Positions 19,574 to 30,973 are shown, counted from the first letter of the stretch. The stretch is DNA of 64,000 bases from Shinella granuli (GCF_004341885.1 NZ_SLVX01000020.1:52664-116663), one strand, 5' to 3'. Numbers and translations are program-made. Notes: generated from the sequence alone by a model not told the origin.

Positions 19574-21046
19574 ATGAGCAGCCAGATCATTCCCGTTGAG
19601 CCCTTCGACTATGTCGTCTTCGGCGGAACCGGCGATCTTGCGGAACGCAAGCTCCTTCCGGCCCTCTACCACCGGCAGCTCGCCGGCCAGCTTTCCGACC
19701 CGACGCGCATCATCGGCGCGTCGCGCACCGCCTATACGGACGCGGAATACCGCAAGTTCGCCGTCGATGCGCTGAGGGAGCACCTGAAGCCCGGCGAATT
19801 CGACGACGAGCAGGTGAAGACCTTCTGCGACCGGCTGTTCTACGTCGCCGTCGACGCCAAGTCCGACCAGGGCTGGGACAAGCTGAAGGAGCTTCTCGAC
19901 GAGGGCAAGGAGCGCGTGCGCGCCTTCTACCTGGCCGTCGCGCCCGCCATCTTCGGCGACATCTCGGAAAAGATCCGCGACCACAAGCTCATCACCAAGC
20001 AGACCCGCATCGTCGTCGAAAAGCCGATCGGCCGCGACCTTGCCTCCGCCAACGAGCTGAACAACACGATCGGCAAGGTCTTCCGCGAAGAGCAGATCTT
20101 CCGCATCGATCACTATCTCGGCAAGGAGACGGTGCAGAACCTGATGGCGCTGCGCTTTGCCAACGCGCTCTACGAGCCGCTGTGGAACTCCGCCCATATC
20201 GACCATGTGCAGATCACCGTCGCCGAAGCCGTGGGGCTTGAAAGCCGCGCGGGCTACTACGACAAGGCAGGCGCGCTGCGCGACATGGTGCAGAACCACA
20301 TTCTCCAGTTGCTCTGCCTCGTCGCCATGGAAGTCCCCTCCTCCATGGACGCGGAAGCCGTGCGCGACGAGAAGCTGAAGGTGCTGCGCGCCCTCAAGCC
20401 GATCGACCAGTACAATGTCGAGCGCCTCACCGTGCGCGGCCAGTACCGCGCCGGCGCCTCGGCCGGCGGCCCGGTCAAGGGCTATCTCGAGGAGCTGGAA
20501 GGCGGCGTCTCCAACACAGAGACCTTCGTCGGCATCAAGGCCGAGATCGGCAACTGGCGCTGGGCGGGCGTGCCCTTCTACATCCGCACGGGCAAGCGGC
20601 TTGCCGCGCGCATGTCGGAGATCGTCATCACCTTCAAGTCGATCCCGCACTCCATCTTCGATCCCACGGCCGGCCGCATCGAAGCCAACCAGCTCATCAT
20701 CCGCCTCCAGCCGGATGAAGGCGTCAAGCAGTCGCTGATGATCAAGGATCCCGGCCCGGGCGGCATGCGCCTGCGCAATGTCTCGCTCGACATGAGCTTC
20801 GCCGAAGCCTTCGACGCCCGCAACGCCGATGCCTATGAGCGACTGCTGCTCGATGTCGTGCGGAACAACCAGACGCTCTTCATGCGCCGCGACGAGGTGG
20901 AAGCCGCCTGGCACTGGGTCGATCCGATCCTGAAGGCCTGGGAAGCCACCGGCCAGCAAGTGCAGGGCTACACCGCCGGCACCTGGGGGCCGAGCCAATC
21001 CATCGCCCTCATCGAGCGCGACGGCCGTACCTGGCATGAGGCATAA
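19574..21046 (+). CDS. zwf: Glucose-6-phosphate 1-dehydrogenase
   Basis: This 490-residue enzyme oxidises glucose 6-phosphate to 6-phosphogluconolactone with NAD(P)+. The nucleotide-binding motif GGTGDLAERK is at residues 17-26, and the active-site signature RIDHYLGKE starts near 177. It is the first gene of a zwf-pgl-edd cluster, the oxidative entry into the Entner-Doudoroff route that rhizobia use for hexoses. The 96-base upstream gap after puuB is A/T-rich (TTTTTAAATCGATTAGATTATAAC) and probably holds the promoter. The length is normal. Confidence 0.97.
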   Translation: MSSQIIPVEPFDYVVFGGTGDLAERKLLPALYHRQLAGQLSDPTRIIGASRTAYTDAEYRKFAVDALREHLKPGEFDDEQVKTFCDRLFYVAVDAKSDQGWDKLKELLDEGKERVRAFYLAVAPAIFGDISEKIRDHKLITKQTRIVVEKPIGRDLASANELNNTIGKVFREEQIFRIDHYLGKETVQNLMALRFANALYEPLWNSAHIDHVQITVAEAVGLESRAGYYDKAGALRDMVQNHILQLLCLVAMEVPSSMDAEAVRDEKLKVLRALKPIDQYNVERLTVRGQYRAGASAGGPVKGYLEELEGGVSNTETFVGIKAEIGNWRWAGVPFYIRTGKRLAARMSEIVITFKSIPHSIFDPTAGRIEANQLIIRLQPDEGVKQSLMIKDPGPGGMRLRNVSLDMSFAEAFDARNADAYERLLLDVVRNNQTLFMRRDEVEAAWHWVDPILKAWEATGQQVQGYTAGTWGPSQSIALIERDGRTWHEA

Positions 21047-21055
21047 GGAAGTCCG

Positions 21056-21754
21056 ATGAGCGCGCATTTGCATGAATTCGAGAATGGCGCGGCATTGGCC
21101 GAGGGACTGGCGGACCGGATCTCCGGCGCACTGGCGGACGCCGTCGCCACGCGGGGCCGCGCCAGCATCGCGGTCTCCGGCGGCTCGACGCCAAAGGCCT
21201 TCTTCAAGGCATTGTCGAGCCGCGACATCGACTGGAGCAAGGTGACGATCACCCTCGTCGACGAGCGGTTTGTGCCAGCGGACAATCCGCGCTCGAACCA
21301 CCTGCTCGTCGCCGACAACCTGCTCCAGGGCAAGGCGAAGGCTGCGCGCTTCCTGCCGCTCTATCGCGACGCCGGCAGCGCGGAAGAGGCGGCGAGGATC
21401 GTTTCGGCGGATGCCGAAGCGCTCGGCCATCCCTTCGACGTCGTCATCCTCGGCATGGGAACGGACGGCCACACCGCCTCGTTCTTCCCCGGCGGCAGCC
21501 GGCTGGCCGAGGCGATTTCGCCCGAAACGCCGCGCGGCGTGATCACCATGGAGGCGGAAGGCGCCGGCGAGACCCGCCTCACCTTCACCTTCGCCAGCCT
21601 CCAGGATGCCCGCCTCCTGGTGCTGCATATCGAGGGCCAGGGCAAGAAGGACGTGCTGGCCGCGGCGGAAAGCGAAGGACCGGAAACCGACATGCCGATC
21701 CGCGCCATCCTGCGCCGCGCCGCGGCGCCGGTCGATATCTACTGGGCGCCCTGA
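21056..21754 (+). CDS. pgl: 6-phosphogluconolactonase
   Basis: This 232-residue protein of the SugarP_isomerase/DevB type hydrolyses 6-phosphogluconolactone to 6-phosphogluconate. SGGSTPKAFFKALS binds the phosphate; DERFVPADNPRSN and ILGMGTDGHTASFFPG are family landmarks. It starts nine bases after the zwf stop, with AAGGAAG as ribosome-binding site. It is the middle step between Zwf and Edd. Confidence 0.95.
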   Translation: MSAHLHEFENGAALAEGLADRISGALADAVATRGRASIAVSGGSTPKAFFKALSSRDIDWSKVTITLVDERFVPADNPRSNHLLVADNLLQGKAKAARFLPLYRDAGSAEEAARIVSADAEALGHPFDVVILGMGTDGHTASFFPGGSRLAEAISPETPRGVITMEAEGAGETRLTFTFASLQDARLLVLHIEGQGKKDVLAAAESEGPETDMPIRAILRRAAAPVDIYWAP

Positions 21755-21874
21755 GCGCCTGCCGGCCACGGCCGGCTCCGCCCGGCGTACGACGCCGATG
21801 AACAGCGGACAGCGCAGCTTTCCCGCGCGCCGGCCCGTGCCAAAATGCAATCGAGAGAGGTCAGGATAGCTCCC

Positions 21875-23695
21875 ATGTCCGCCGACAAACGCATCGAAGC
21901 CATTACAGCCCGCATCGTCGAACGCTCGAAGCCGCATCGCCTGCCCTATCTCGAGCGCGTGCGCGCCGCCATCTCCAAGGGCGTGCATCGCTCGGTGCTC
22001 TCCTGCGGCAACCTCGCGCACGGCTTCGCCGTCTGTTCCCCCGCCGAGAAGGACGCACTCGCCGGCGACCGCGTCCCGAACCTCGGCATCATCACCTCCT
22101 ACAACGACATGCTCTCGGCCCACCAGCCCTTCGAGACCTATCCGGCGCTGATCCGCGAGGCGGCGCGGGAGGCGGGCGGCGTGGCGCAGGTCGCCGGCGG
22201 CGTACCCGCCATGTGCGATGGCGTCACGCAGGGCCAGCCGGGCATGGAGCTGTCGCTCTTCTCGCGCGACCTCATCGCCATGGCCGCCGGCATCGGCCTG
22301 TCGCACAACATGTTCGATTCGGTCGTCTATCTCGGCGTCTGCGACAAGATCGTGCCGGGCCTGACCATCGCGGCCCTCACCTTCGGCCACCTGCCCGCCG
22401 TCTTCATTCCCGCAGGTCCCATGACCTCGGGCCTGCCGAACGACGAGAAGGCCCGCGTGCGCCAGCTCTTTGCAGAAGGCAAGGCCGGCCGGGCGGAGCT
22501 GCTGGAAGCCGAATCCAAGTCCTATCATGGCCCCGGCACCTGCACCTTCTACGGCACCGCCAATTCCAACCAGATGCTGATGGAGATCATGGGCTTCCAC
22601 ATGCCCGGCGCCTCCTTCATCAATCCCGGCACACCGCTGCGCGACGCTCTCACCAAGGAGGCGGCGAAGCGCGCGCTCGCCATCACCGCGCAGGGCAACG
22701 AATTCACGCCGGCCGGCGAGATGATCGACGAACGCTCCATCGTCAACGGCGTCGTCGGCCTGCACGCCACGGGCGGCTCGACCAACCACACGCTGCACCT
22801 CATCGCCATGGCGCGCGCCGCCGGCATCCTCTTGACCTGGAAGGATATTTCCGACCTGTCCGACGTCGTGCCGCTGCTCGCCCGCGTCTATCCGAACGGC
22901 CTTGCCGACGTGAACCATTTCCACGCCGCCGGCGGCATGGGCTTCCTCATCCAGGAACTCCTGAAGACCGGCATGCTGCACGATGACGTGCGCACCGTCT
23001 ACGGCCAGGGCCTGCAGGCCTATACGATCGATCCGAAGCTCGGCGCCGATGGCGCAGTGGTGCGGGACAAGGCCCCGAAGGTCAGCCACGACCCGAAGGT
23101 GCTCGCCAGCATCGAGACGCCCTTCCAGCCGACCGGCGGCCTGAAGATGCTGACCGGCAATATCGGCAGCGCCGTCATCAAGATCTCGGCGGTCAAGCCC
23201 GAGCGCCACGTCATCGAGGCGCCGGCAAAGGTGTTCCACGACCAGCTCGAACTCAACGCCGCCTTCAAGGCCGGCGAACTGACGGGCGATTTCATTGCCG
23301 TCGTGCGGTTCCAGGGCCCGAAGGCGAACGGCATGCCGGAGTTGCACAAGCTGACCACCGTGCTCGGCATCCTGCAGGATCGCGGCCAGCGCGTGGCGCT
23401 TCTCACGGACGGGCGCATGTCCGGCGCGTCGGGCAAGGTGCCGGCCGCCATCCATGTCACGCCCGAGGCGGTCGACAACGGCCCGATCGGCCGCATCCGC
23501 AACGGCGACATCATCCGCCTCGATGCCACCCACGGCACGATCGAGGTGCTGGTGAACGCCGCCGAGTTCGCCGCGCGCCCGCAGGCGACGGCCGATCTTT
23601 CCGGCAACGAATTCGGCATGGGCCGCGAACTGTTCGCACCCTTCCGGGCCATCGCGGGGCCGGCCGATCATGGGGCGAGCGTGTTGTTTGCGTGA
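21875..23695 (+). CDS. edd: 6-phosphogluconate dehydratase
   Basis: This 606-residue iron-sulfur dehydratase of the IlvD/Edd family makes 2-keto-3-deoxy-6-phosphogluconate. [33 protein letters not shown], the cluster-binding [21 protein letters not shown] region and [16 protein letters not shown] show the family. I use the ATG at 21875 ([19 protein letters not shown]), preceded by AGGTCAGGAT; an upstream ATG at 21845 is poorer. The aldolase (eda) is not in the window. The 120-base gap after pgl has GGCCGGC-type inverted repeats and may carry a weak processing hairpin. Confidence 0.95.
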   Translation: MSADKRIEAITARIVERSKPHRLPYLERVRAAISKGVHRSVLSCGNLAHGFAVCSPAEKDALAGDRVPNLGIITSYNDMLSAHQPFETYPALIREAAREAGGVAQVAGGVPAMCDGVTQGQPGMELSLFSRDLIAMAAGIGLSHNMFDSVVYLGVCDKIVPGLTIAALTFGHLPAVFIPAGPMTSGLPNDEKARVRQLFAEGKAGRAELLEAESKSYHGPGTCTFYGTANSNQMLMEIMGFHMPGASFINPGTPLRDALTKEAAKRALAITAQGNEFTPAGEMIDERSIVNGVVGLHATGGSTNHTLHLIAMARAAGILLTWKDISDLSDVVPLLARVYPNGLADVNHFHAAGGMGFLIQELLKTGMLHDDVRTVYGQGLQAYTIDPKLGADGAVVRDKAPKVSHDPKVLASIETPFQPTGGLKMLTGNIGSAVIKISAVKPERHVIEAPAKVFHDQLELNAAFKAGELTGDFIAVVRFQGPKANGMPELHKLTTVLGILQDRGQRVALLTDGRMSGASGKVPAAIHVTPEAVDNGPIGRIRNGDIIRLDATHGTIEVLVNAAEFAARPQATADLSGNEFGMGRELFAPFRAIAGPADHGASVLFA

Positions 23696-23742
23696 AGGCG
23701 CCCTGCGTCCTTCATATCCTGAAGCTCGCAAACCCCTCCTCC

Positions 23743-23815
23743 GTCATGGTCGGGCTTGACCCGACCATCCATGCTCCGCGTACCGTTGGATCCTCGGGTC
23801 AAGCCCGAGGATGAC
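23743..23815. repeat. Palindromic MITE-like element, full copy
   Basis: Two hairpins face each other: ATGGTCGGG-cttga-CCCGACCAT (23746-23768) and ATCCTCGGG-tcaag-CCCGAGGAT (23790-23812). The left 29 bases are the near-exact reverse complement of the right 29; the differing GG and CC pairs are compensated inside each stem. A 15-base centre separates the arms. It looks like the short palindromic repeats scattered between genes in Rhizobiales. A half copy is at 39725-39760. Confidence 0.7.
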
Positions 23816-23873
23816 GAAAGTGGGCGCTGGGCGGTCGTCGACAAGGGGGCCGATGCGCGCGCCTCTTCACGCC

Positions 23874-24287
23874 TCAGCTATAGATATCCAGCGTCCGGCC
23901 CTGATGGTTGCGGTGCGTCGAATAGACGAAGATGCGCTGCAGGTCCTTGTCGGAGAGCAGGCGCAGGAAGCGGGCTTCGACGATGTCATTGGTATAGACG
24001 CGTTGCGTAAGGCAGCCGATCATCGGCAGGCGGGCGCTGACGATGTCGAGGTAGAAATTGCGCGGTAGCTGGAATTTCGTCGTCATCGTGATGATGGCGC
24101 CACTGCGCGACAATTTGGTGATGAGGCAACGGCGGGAGACGAGATTGACGAGGCCGCCATTCTCGGTGAACTCGATGCGCGCCTCGTTGCAGGTGTCCTC
24201 CATCGGGAAGCTCTTCTCCCGATCGTACATGAAGGACTCTTCCTTGTTCAGGTAATTGTTACGCGGTACGGATCCCTGAATACCCAT
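23874..24287 (-). CDS. PilZ-like domain protein
   Basis: This small protein is read as 137 residues from the ATG at 24287 (MGIQGSVPRNN); a start at 24230 (MYDREKSFPMEDT), with GGAAGAG nearby, would give 118. The core RRCLITKLSRSGAIITMTTKFQLPRNFYLDI (in part) follows the PilZ pattern of a cysteine, serine and glycine before a beta strand. The canonical c-di-GMP motifs RxxxR and D/NxSxxG are degenerate (SRSGA), so nucleotide binding is doubtful. Many such short PilZ-like proteins occur in rhizobia. It is a single gene facing the MITE. Confidence 0.6.
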   Translation of the reverse strand: MGIQGSVPRNNYLNKEESFMYDREKSFPMEDTCNEARIEFTENGGLVNLVSRRCLITKLSRSGAIITMTTKFQLPRNFYLDIVSARLPMIGCLTQRVYTNDIVEARFLRLLSDKDLQRIFVYSTHRNHQGRTLDIYS

Positions 24288-24357
24288 CGGCCTGTTGCCC
24301 CCGGCACTGTCTGCTTTCGGCAAAAGCCTAGGGGAACAACGCTTAACATCGGGTTGA

Positions 24358-24380
24358 GCGGCAGGGCTAAATCCTGCCGC
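24358..24380 (-). terminator. Terminator of the agl operon
   Basis: A perfect 8-bp stem (GCGGCAGG / CCTGCCGC) with loop GCTAAAT lies just beyond the aglK stop on the minus strand. There is no good T-run, but the position fits the operon end. Confidence 0.6.
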
Positions 24381-24391
24381 CTCCCCTCCGC

Positions 24392-25483
<1,092 letters not shown>

Positions 25484-25504
25484 GTCTCTCTCCCCTCTAA
25501 TTCC

Positions 25505-27157
25505 TCAGACGAAACGGGCGAAGAACCCGCTCCATGCCGGAAGTTCGATACTTTCCGCGTGCATCATGCTTTCAAACCCGTGGCCCTCCAGCGCCTCCAG
25601 GGTGCCGGCCGGCAGGTCCGCAAGACGCGCGATCGGGCTCATGTTGAAGGCGCAGAAGACCTTTTCGTTGCCGTGCGTGCGCACGAAGGAAAGGATCGCG
25701 CCCTCGGCCGACTGAAACGCGATCTCACCCTTCACCAATGCCGCGTGCTGCTTGCGGAAGGCAAGGAAGCGCCGGTAGTGCGCGAGCACCGAGGCCGCGT
25801 TGCCCTCCTGCACGTCGACGGCGCGCTCCAGATGCACGGCCGGAACCGGAAGCCAGGGCCTTCCCTCACTGAAGCCGCCCGTCGGCTGGCCGCTGTCCCA
25901 GACCATCGGCGTACGGCAGCCGTCGCGGCCCTTGAAATCCGGCCAGAACTGGATGCCGTAGGGGTCCTGCAGGTCCTCATAAGCAAGCTCGGCCTCCGGC
26001 AGCGCCAGTTCCTCGCCCTGGTAGATGCAGACCGAGCCGCGCAACGACATGAGGAGGCTCGCCAGCAGCTTGGCATGGGCCTCGTGATCGGTGACGGCAC
26101 CGCCCCAGCGGCTGATATGGCGCATGACGTCATGGTTGGAGAAGGCCCAGCAGACCCAGCCCTCGGGCGCGGCTTTCTCCAGCGCAAGCTGGGTCTCCGC
26201 GACGAAGGCCGGCGTCAGCGGATCGGGCGCCAGGAACTCGAAGGCGTAGCACATGTGCATCTTGTCGCCGCCGGACGTGTATTCGCCGGCGATTTCGAGG
26301 CCGCGCTGGCTGTCGCCCACCTCGCCGACGGCGGCAATCGCGGGGAACTCCTCCATCAGCGCGCGGAAGCGCTTCAGGAATTCCAGGTTCTCCGGCTGGT
26401 TCTTGTCGTAGAGATGTTCCTGGTAGTTGTAGGGGTTCACGGCCGGGGCGGTCTGCGCGTTGCGGCGCTCGGGGGCGAGCGACGGGTTGTCGCGAAGCTC
26501 CTTGTCGTGGAAGTAGAAGTTGATCGTGTCGAGGCGGAAGCCATCGACGCCGCGCTCCAGCCAGAAGCGGGCGACCGAAAGCAGCGCGTCCTGCACTTCC
26601 GGATTGTGCAGGTTGAGGTCCGGCTGCGAGGTCAGGAAGTTGTGCATGTAATATTGCAGGCGGGTCGGATCCCATTGCCAGGCCGAGCCGCCGAAGATCG
26701 ACAGCCAGTTGTTGGGCGGCGTGCCATCCGGCTTGGAATCGGCCCAGACATACCAGTCGGCCCGCGGATTGGTGCGCCGGGAGCGGCTTTCGACGAACCA
26801 GGGGTGCTTGTCGGAGGTATGCGACAGCACGAGATCGATCATCACGCGGATGTTGAGGCGATGGGCCTCGGCGATCAGCGCGTCGAAATCGGCGAGCACG
26901 CCGAAGATCGGGTCGACGTCCTGGTAGTCCGAGACGTCGTAGCCGAAATCCTTCATCGGCGAGGTGAAGAAGGGCGAGATCCAGATCGCATCCACGCCGA
27001 GGGAGGCGACATGGGCAAGGCGCTCGGTGATGCCGCGCAAATCGCCGATCCCGTCGCCGTTGGTGTCTTGGTAGGAGCGCGGATAGATCTGGTAGATCAC
27101 CGCCCCGCGCCACCAGTCCTTGTCCGGTACGAGGAGGGTGGAATCCGACATCGTCAT
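25505..27157 (-). CDS. aglA: Alpha-glucosidase AglA (GH13)
   Basis: This 550-residue cytoplasmic GH13 enzyme hydrolyses imported alpha-glucosides. The predicted nucleophile is Asp210 in GVDGFRLDTINF, the acid/base Glu279 in AVGEVGD, and the third acid Asp343 in FSNHDV. The N-terminal WWRGAVIYQIYPRSYQDTNGDG is the standard first strand of this family, with a calcium-like DTNGDGIGD site. No signal peptide is present. Its place inside the transporter operon matches S. meliloti agl. Trehalase, sucrase or maltase activity cannot be separated by sequence alone. Confidence 0.93.
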   Translation of the reverse strand: MTMSDSTLLVPDKDWWRGAVIYQIYPRSYQDTNGDGIGDLRGITERLAHVASLGVDAIWISPFFTSPMKDFGYDVSDYQDVDPIFGVLADFDALIAEAHRLNIRVMIDLVLSHTSDKHPWFVESRSRRTNPRADWYVWADSKPDGTPPNNWLSIFGGSAWQWDPTRLQYYMHNFLTSQPDLNLHNPEVQDALLSVARFWLERGVDGFRLDTINFYFHDKELRDNPSLAPERRNAQTAPAVNPYNYQEHLYDKNQPENLEFLKRFRALMEEFPAIAAVGEVGDSQRGLEIAGEYTSGGDKMHMCYAFEFLAPDPLTPAFVAETQLALEKAAPEGWVCWAFSNHDVMRHISRWGGAVTDHEAHAKLLASLLMSLRGSVCIYQGEELALPEAELAYEDLQDPYGIQFWPDFKGRDGCRTPMVWDSGQPTGGFSEGRPWLPVPAVHLERAVDVQEGNAASVLAHYRRFLAFRKQHAALVKGEIAFQSAEGAILSFVRTHGNEKVFCAFNMSPIARLADLPAGTLEALEGHGFESMMHAESIELPAWSGFFARFV

Positions 27158-27189
27158 TCTGTTTGCCCTGTATATTTTTTGTTTTTACG

Positions 27190-28335
27190 TCACCCGCCCT
27201 TGACCGAACCCGCCAGCAGGCCGCGCACGAGATAGCGCTGCAGGCTGAAGAAGACGATCAGGGGTACGACGATGGTGATGAAGGCGGAGGCCGTGAGGAT
27301 TTCCCAGTTGCCGCCGCGCGAACCCAGGAGGTTCACGAGGCGCCCGGTCAGCACCAGCTCCTCATTGCCCGCGCCGAGGAAGACCATGGCGACGAGCAGG
27401 TCGTTCCAGGTCCACAGGAACTGGAAGATGGCGAAGGAGGCGAGCGCCGGGAAGGACAGCGGCAGGATGATCTTGACGAAGATGTCGAAATCGGACGCGC
27501 CGTCGACGCGGGCCGATTCCATGATCTCGCGCGGCAGGCCGGCCATGTAGTTGCGCAGGAGATAGACCGCCAGCGGCAGGCCGAAGCCCATATGGGCGAG
27601 CCAGATGCCGCCATAGGTCTTTGCCGGCACGCCGAAGAAGGCGCCGACGCCATTGTAGAGCCGGAGCAGCGGGATCAGCGACATCTGCAAGGGCACGACG
27701 AGCAGGCCGACGATGACGGCGATCAGGATCGCCCGGCCCGGAAAGGGCATCCAGGCCAGCGCATAGGCGCAGAAGGCGGCGACAAGGATCGGGATGATGG
27801 TGGCGGGAATCGCCACCGTCAGCGAATTGATGAAGGAGGCGCCGATGCCCTCGGCATTCAGCACCTCGCGGTAATTGTCGAGCGTGAAGCGCGGCGGCAC
27901 GGAGGCGGTGTAGAAGATGCGCTGGCCGCGGGTGCCTTCCATCTTCGTCGGCGAGACGATCTCGTAGCTGCCGTCCTCCCTGACGGTCAGCGTCTGGCCG
28001 TCGCCGATATCGGCCTCGGCGCCCGCTTCGAAGGCGGTCGGCTGCAAGGGGCGGAAGCCGAAGGCCGAGACCTTTGTATCGCCCTCTTCGATCAGCCTGC
28101 CCGCGATGACGAACTTGCCGTCACGCTCAACCTGTGTCTCCGGCGAAGCGGCGCGGCCGGTGAGGTTCTGCGAGGAGGTGGAGAGCGCCGTCCACCAGCC
28201 GGAAACGGCGAGCTGGTCCTTGTCGCGCAGCGAGGAGATGAGGAGACCGGCGGTCGGCAGCGTCCAGAGCGCGACGAGCAGGAGGACGGAAAGGTGGACG
28301 ACGAAGACAAGCGGCGAACGGGACGAGGCGATCAT
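27190..28335 (-). CDS. aglG: Alpha-glucoside ABC transporter permease AglG
   Basis: This 381-residue inner-membrane permease has an N-terminal helix (PLVFVVHLSVLLLVALWTLP) and then a long periplasmic loop of about 150 residues, as in AglG-type permeases. Five further helices follow, with an EAA-type loop (ESARVDGASDFDIFVKIILP). With AglF it forms the channel. The start follows the aglF stop by one base. Confidence 0.92.
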   Translation of the reverse strand: MIASSRSPLVFVVHLSVLLLVALWTLPTAGLLISSLRDKDQLAVSGWWTALSTSSQNLTGRAASPETQVERDGKFVIAGRLIEEGDTKVSAFGFRPLQPTAFEAGAEADIGDGQTLTVREDGSYEIVSPTKMEGTRGQRIFYTASVPPRFTLDNYREVLNAEGIGASFINSLTVAIPATIIPILVAAFCAYALAWMPFPGRAILIAVIVGLLVVPLQMSLIPLLRLYNGVGAFFGVPAKTYGGIWLAHMGFGLPLAVYLLRNYMAGLPREIMESARVDGASDFDIFVKIILPLSFPALASFAIFQFLWTWNDLLVAMVFLGAGNEELVLTGRLVNLLGSRGGNWEILTASAFITIVVPLIVFFSLQRYLVRGLLAGSVKGG

Positions 28336-28336
28336 C

Positions 28337-29347
28337 TCAGTGGCCTTCCATTTCCTTGGTGGCGTTGCGGATGTTCCAGACCATGATGGGGATGACGAGG
28401 ATCATGATGACGACCGCGATGGACGCGCCGCGCCCGAAATCGCCGCCGCCGCGGAACATCCAGTCGAACATCAGGTTCGCCAGGACCTGCGTCTGCCATT
28501 GCCCGTTCGTCATCGCGAGCACGATGTCGAAGACCTTCAGCACCAGGATGGTGATCGTCGTCCAGACGACGGCGATCGTGCCCCAGATCTGCGGCACCAT
28601 GATCTTGAAGAAGATCTGGAAACCGTTGGCGCCGTCGATGACGGCTGCCTCGATCGTCTCCTCCGGAATGCCGCGCAGCGCGGCCGAGAGGATGACCATC
28701 GCAAAACCCGTCTGGATCCAGATCAGGATGACCATCAGGAAGAAATTGTTCCAGAAAGGAATGGTCATCCACGCCTCGGGCGTGCCGCCGAAAGCGACGA
28801 CGACGGCGTTGAGGATACCGATCTGCTCGGAGCCTTCGGCGCGGTAGTCGTAGACGAACTTCCAGATGACGGCGGCGCCGACGAAGGAGATCGCCATCGG
28901 CATGAAGATCAGCGTCTTTGCGATATTGCCCCACCAGATGCGGTCGGTCAGCGCGGCGACGATCAGGCCGAAGAAGGTGGAGAGGGCCGGCACGACGAGC
29001 AGCCAGAGGAAATTGTTGAAGATCGACTGACGGAACTCGCCGTCATTGATCATCCAGGCGAAATTGCTGAAGCCGACGAACTGCTGGCCGGAGCGGTTAT
29101 GGAAGGAAAGCCGGACGGATTCGAAGACGGGATAGACGAGATAGACCGTGAGCGCGAAGAGCGCGGGCGCCATGAACAGCCAGGGCCGGATGGCATTGGT
29201 GATGCGCAGGTTCTTCGAGGCCTGCGCGCCCGTCAGTCCCTTGGAGGGGAACATTTTATCCAGCAGGAAATTCGTTCCGAAGAAATAGACGACGCAGGCG
29301 AGAACACCCCCGACCATCGTGAAGATGGCGAATAACAATTGCTGCAT
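28337..29347 (-). CDS. aglF: Alpha-glucoside ABC transporter permease AglF
   Basis: This 336-residue permease is read from the ATG at 29347 (MQQLLFAIFTMVGG) with GGGGGAGGGAC just upstream; the longer frame to 29482 is not convincing. It has about eight hydrophobic helices and the EAA loop EAAVIDGANGFQIFFKIMVP. It pairs with AglG. It lies 188 bases after aglE, a gap rich in GC and possibly holding a processing site. Confidence 0.92.
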   Translation of the reverse strand: MQQLLFAIFTMVGGVLACVVYFFGTNFLLDKMFPSKGLTGAQASKNLRITNAIRPWLFMAPALFALTVYLVYPVFESVRLSFHNRSGQQFVGFSNFAWMINDGEFRQSIFNNFLWLLVVPALSTFFGLIVAALTDRIWWGNIAKTLIFMPMAISFVGAAVIWKFVYDYRAEGSEQIGILNAVVVAFGGTPEAWMTIPFWNNFFLMVILIWIQTGFAMVILSAALRGIPEETIEAAVIDGANGFQIFFKIMVPQIWGTIAVVWTTITILVLKVFDIVLAMTNGQWQTQVLANLMFDWMFRGGGDFGRGASIAVVIMILVIPIMVWNIRNATKEMEGH

Positions 29348-29535
29348 GGCAGTCCCTCCCCCTGGGAAACGTCCCCTACGGCTTTTTCTCGCGCAGCACT
29401 GCGGCCTCAGTCGTTTACCTGACGTCTTCTGACGCGGCGCCGACCGCTCACGCGGCTTCATCACCGCATGGTCCGGCTGCACTTTCGCATGCTCGGGAAA
29501 ACCGGCCGGCGGCTGCCGGCCGGTTCGCCGGGATG

Positions 29536-30894
29536 TTACTTGATGGCGTCCCAGGCCTTCTGGACGCCGCCGGCGACATCGGCCGCGGACTTGCCGCCGA
29601 CGAAATCGACCATGCCGGTCCAGAACGCGCCCGCGCCGATCTTGCCCGGCATCAGGTCCGAGCCGTCGAAGCGGAAGGTCGTCGAATCGAGCAGGATCTC
29701 GCCCTGCTTCTTCATCGGCGCATTGGCATAGGCTTCCTTGTTGGCGCTCTTGTAGGGCGTCAGGAAGCTGGTCTGCGCCATCCAGACCTCATGGGCGATC
29801 GGCGTCTTCAGGAACTCGATGAAGGCGCGCGCGGCCGGCGTGTCCCTGGTGATCATGGCGAGCGTGCCGGCGCCGAGCACCGGGTTGCCGAGCTCCGGCT
29901 TGCTGGCATAGGGCGGCATGTAGAAGAAGTCCGCATCCTCGCCGACCACCGTACCTTCCGGGAAGAAGGACGGGATGAACGAGGCCTGGTGGTGCAGGTA
30001 GCACTTCGGCGGCGAGGCGAAGAGGCCCTTCGGGCTGTCGCGGAAGTCGGTGGAGGCGACCGCCGCCGCACCGCCGTCTACGAACTTGTCGTTCTTGGCG
30101 AACCAGCCGAATTCATCCAGCGCGCCGACCACCGAGGCATCGGTGAAGGGGATCTCGTTCGTCACCCACTTGTCGTAGGTTTCCGGCGAAGCCGTGCGCA
30201 GCATCAGGTCTTCCACCCAGTCGGTCGCCGGCCAGCCGGTGGCGCCGCCCGAGCCGAGGCCGATGCACCAGGGCGTACCGCCGTCGGCGACGATCTGCTC
30301 GGTCAGCGCCTTGAGGTCCTCCATGGTCTTCGGCACTTCATAGCCGGCGTCCTCGAAGTTCTCCGGCACGTACCAGACGAGGGACTTCACGTCGATCTTG
30401 TAGGGGAAGGCGAAAAGCGCGGCATTGCCGTCCTTGTCCTTGTAGGTCGAAAGGTCGACCCAGGACTGGCCGGCGGCGTAGTTGTCGAGCAGCCACTGCT
30501 TGGTCTCGTCGCCGAGCGGGGTCAGGTGGCCCTTGGAGGCAAGGTCGGCGATCAGGCCCGGCTGCGGCAGGATGGCGACGTCAGGCGGGCTGCCGGCCTG
30601 GGTGTCGATGACGATCTGCTGCTCGTAGTTCTCGGAAGAGGAATATTTGATCTCGACGCCCGTCGCCTCGGTGAAATAGGCATAGACGACCTTGAACAGC
30701 GCTTCGTCCTCACCGCGCCAGGGGCCGAAAATGGTCAGCGTCTGGCCCTTGAGGTCGTGGCCCTTCTTGAAATCCTCGAAACTCTGCCAGTTGAACTTGG
30801 CATCCTCGCCCGGCTGGAATTTCAAGTCGGCCGCAGCAGCGCCGCCCGCCATCAAAAGAGCGAGCGCGGCCGTCATCAGCAATGTCTTTTTCAC
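29536..30894 (-). CDS. aglE: Alpha-glucoside-binding periplasmic protein AglE
   Basis: This 452-residue solute-binding protein is read from a GTG at 30894 (VKKTLLMTAALALLMAG), with GGGAGG eight bases before it. The signal peptide ends AAAA before DLKFQPGEDAKFNW. The mature part is an extracellular solute-binding domain of the MalE/AglE class. It is the first gene of the operon and faces aglR over a 311-base divergent region with LacI-type operators. Confidence 0.93.
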   Translation of the reverse strand: MKKTLLMTAALALLMAGGAAAADLKFQPGEDAKFNWQSFEDFKKGHDLKGQTLTIFGPWRGEDEALFKVVYAYFTEATGVEIKYSSSENYEQQIVIDTQAGSPPDVAILPQPGLIADLASKGHLTPLGDETKQWLLDNYAAGQSWVDLSTYKDKDGNAALFAFPYKIDVKSLVWYVPENFEDAGYEVPKTMEDLKALTEQIVADGGTPWCIGLGSGGATGWPATDWVEDLMLRTASPETYDKWVTNEIPFTDASVVGALDEFGWFAKNDKFVDGGAAAVASTDFRDSPKGLFASPPKCYLHHQASFIPSFFPEGTVVGEDADFFYMPPYASKPELGNPVLGAGTLAMITRDTPAARAFIEFLKTPIAHEVWMAQTSFLTPYKSANKEAYANAPMKKQGEILLDSTTFRFDGSDLMPGKIGAGAFWTGMVDFVGGKSAADVAGGVQKAWDAIK

Positions 30895-30961
30895 GAGATT
30901 TGCCTCCCATAGCAAACCCGCCCTCTCCCGGGGCAGGCATCCTCTAAAATACCCCAAAATT

Positions 30962-30973
30962 CAAAGCGCTTTG
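30962..30973. promoter_or_regulatory. AglR-type operator before aglE
   Basis: CAAAGCGCTTTG is a perfect 12-bp palindrome with the central CG typical of LacI-family operators. It lies 68 bases upstream of the aglE start, probably near the promoter. Confidence 0.75.

Noticed and set aside
19460..23731. 1423-codon minus-strand frame across zwf, pgl and edd
   Set aside because: It is antisense to three clear enzymes; high GC keeps that frame free of stops.
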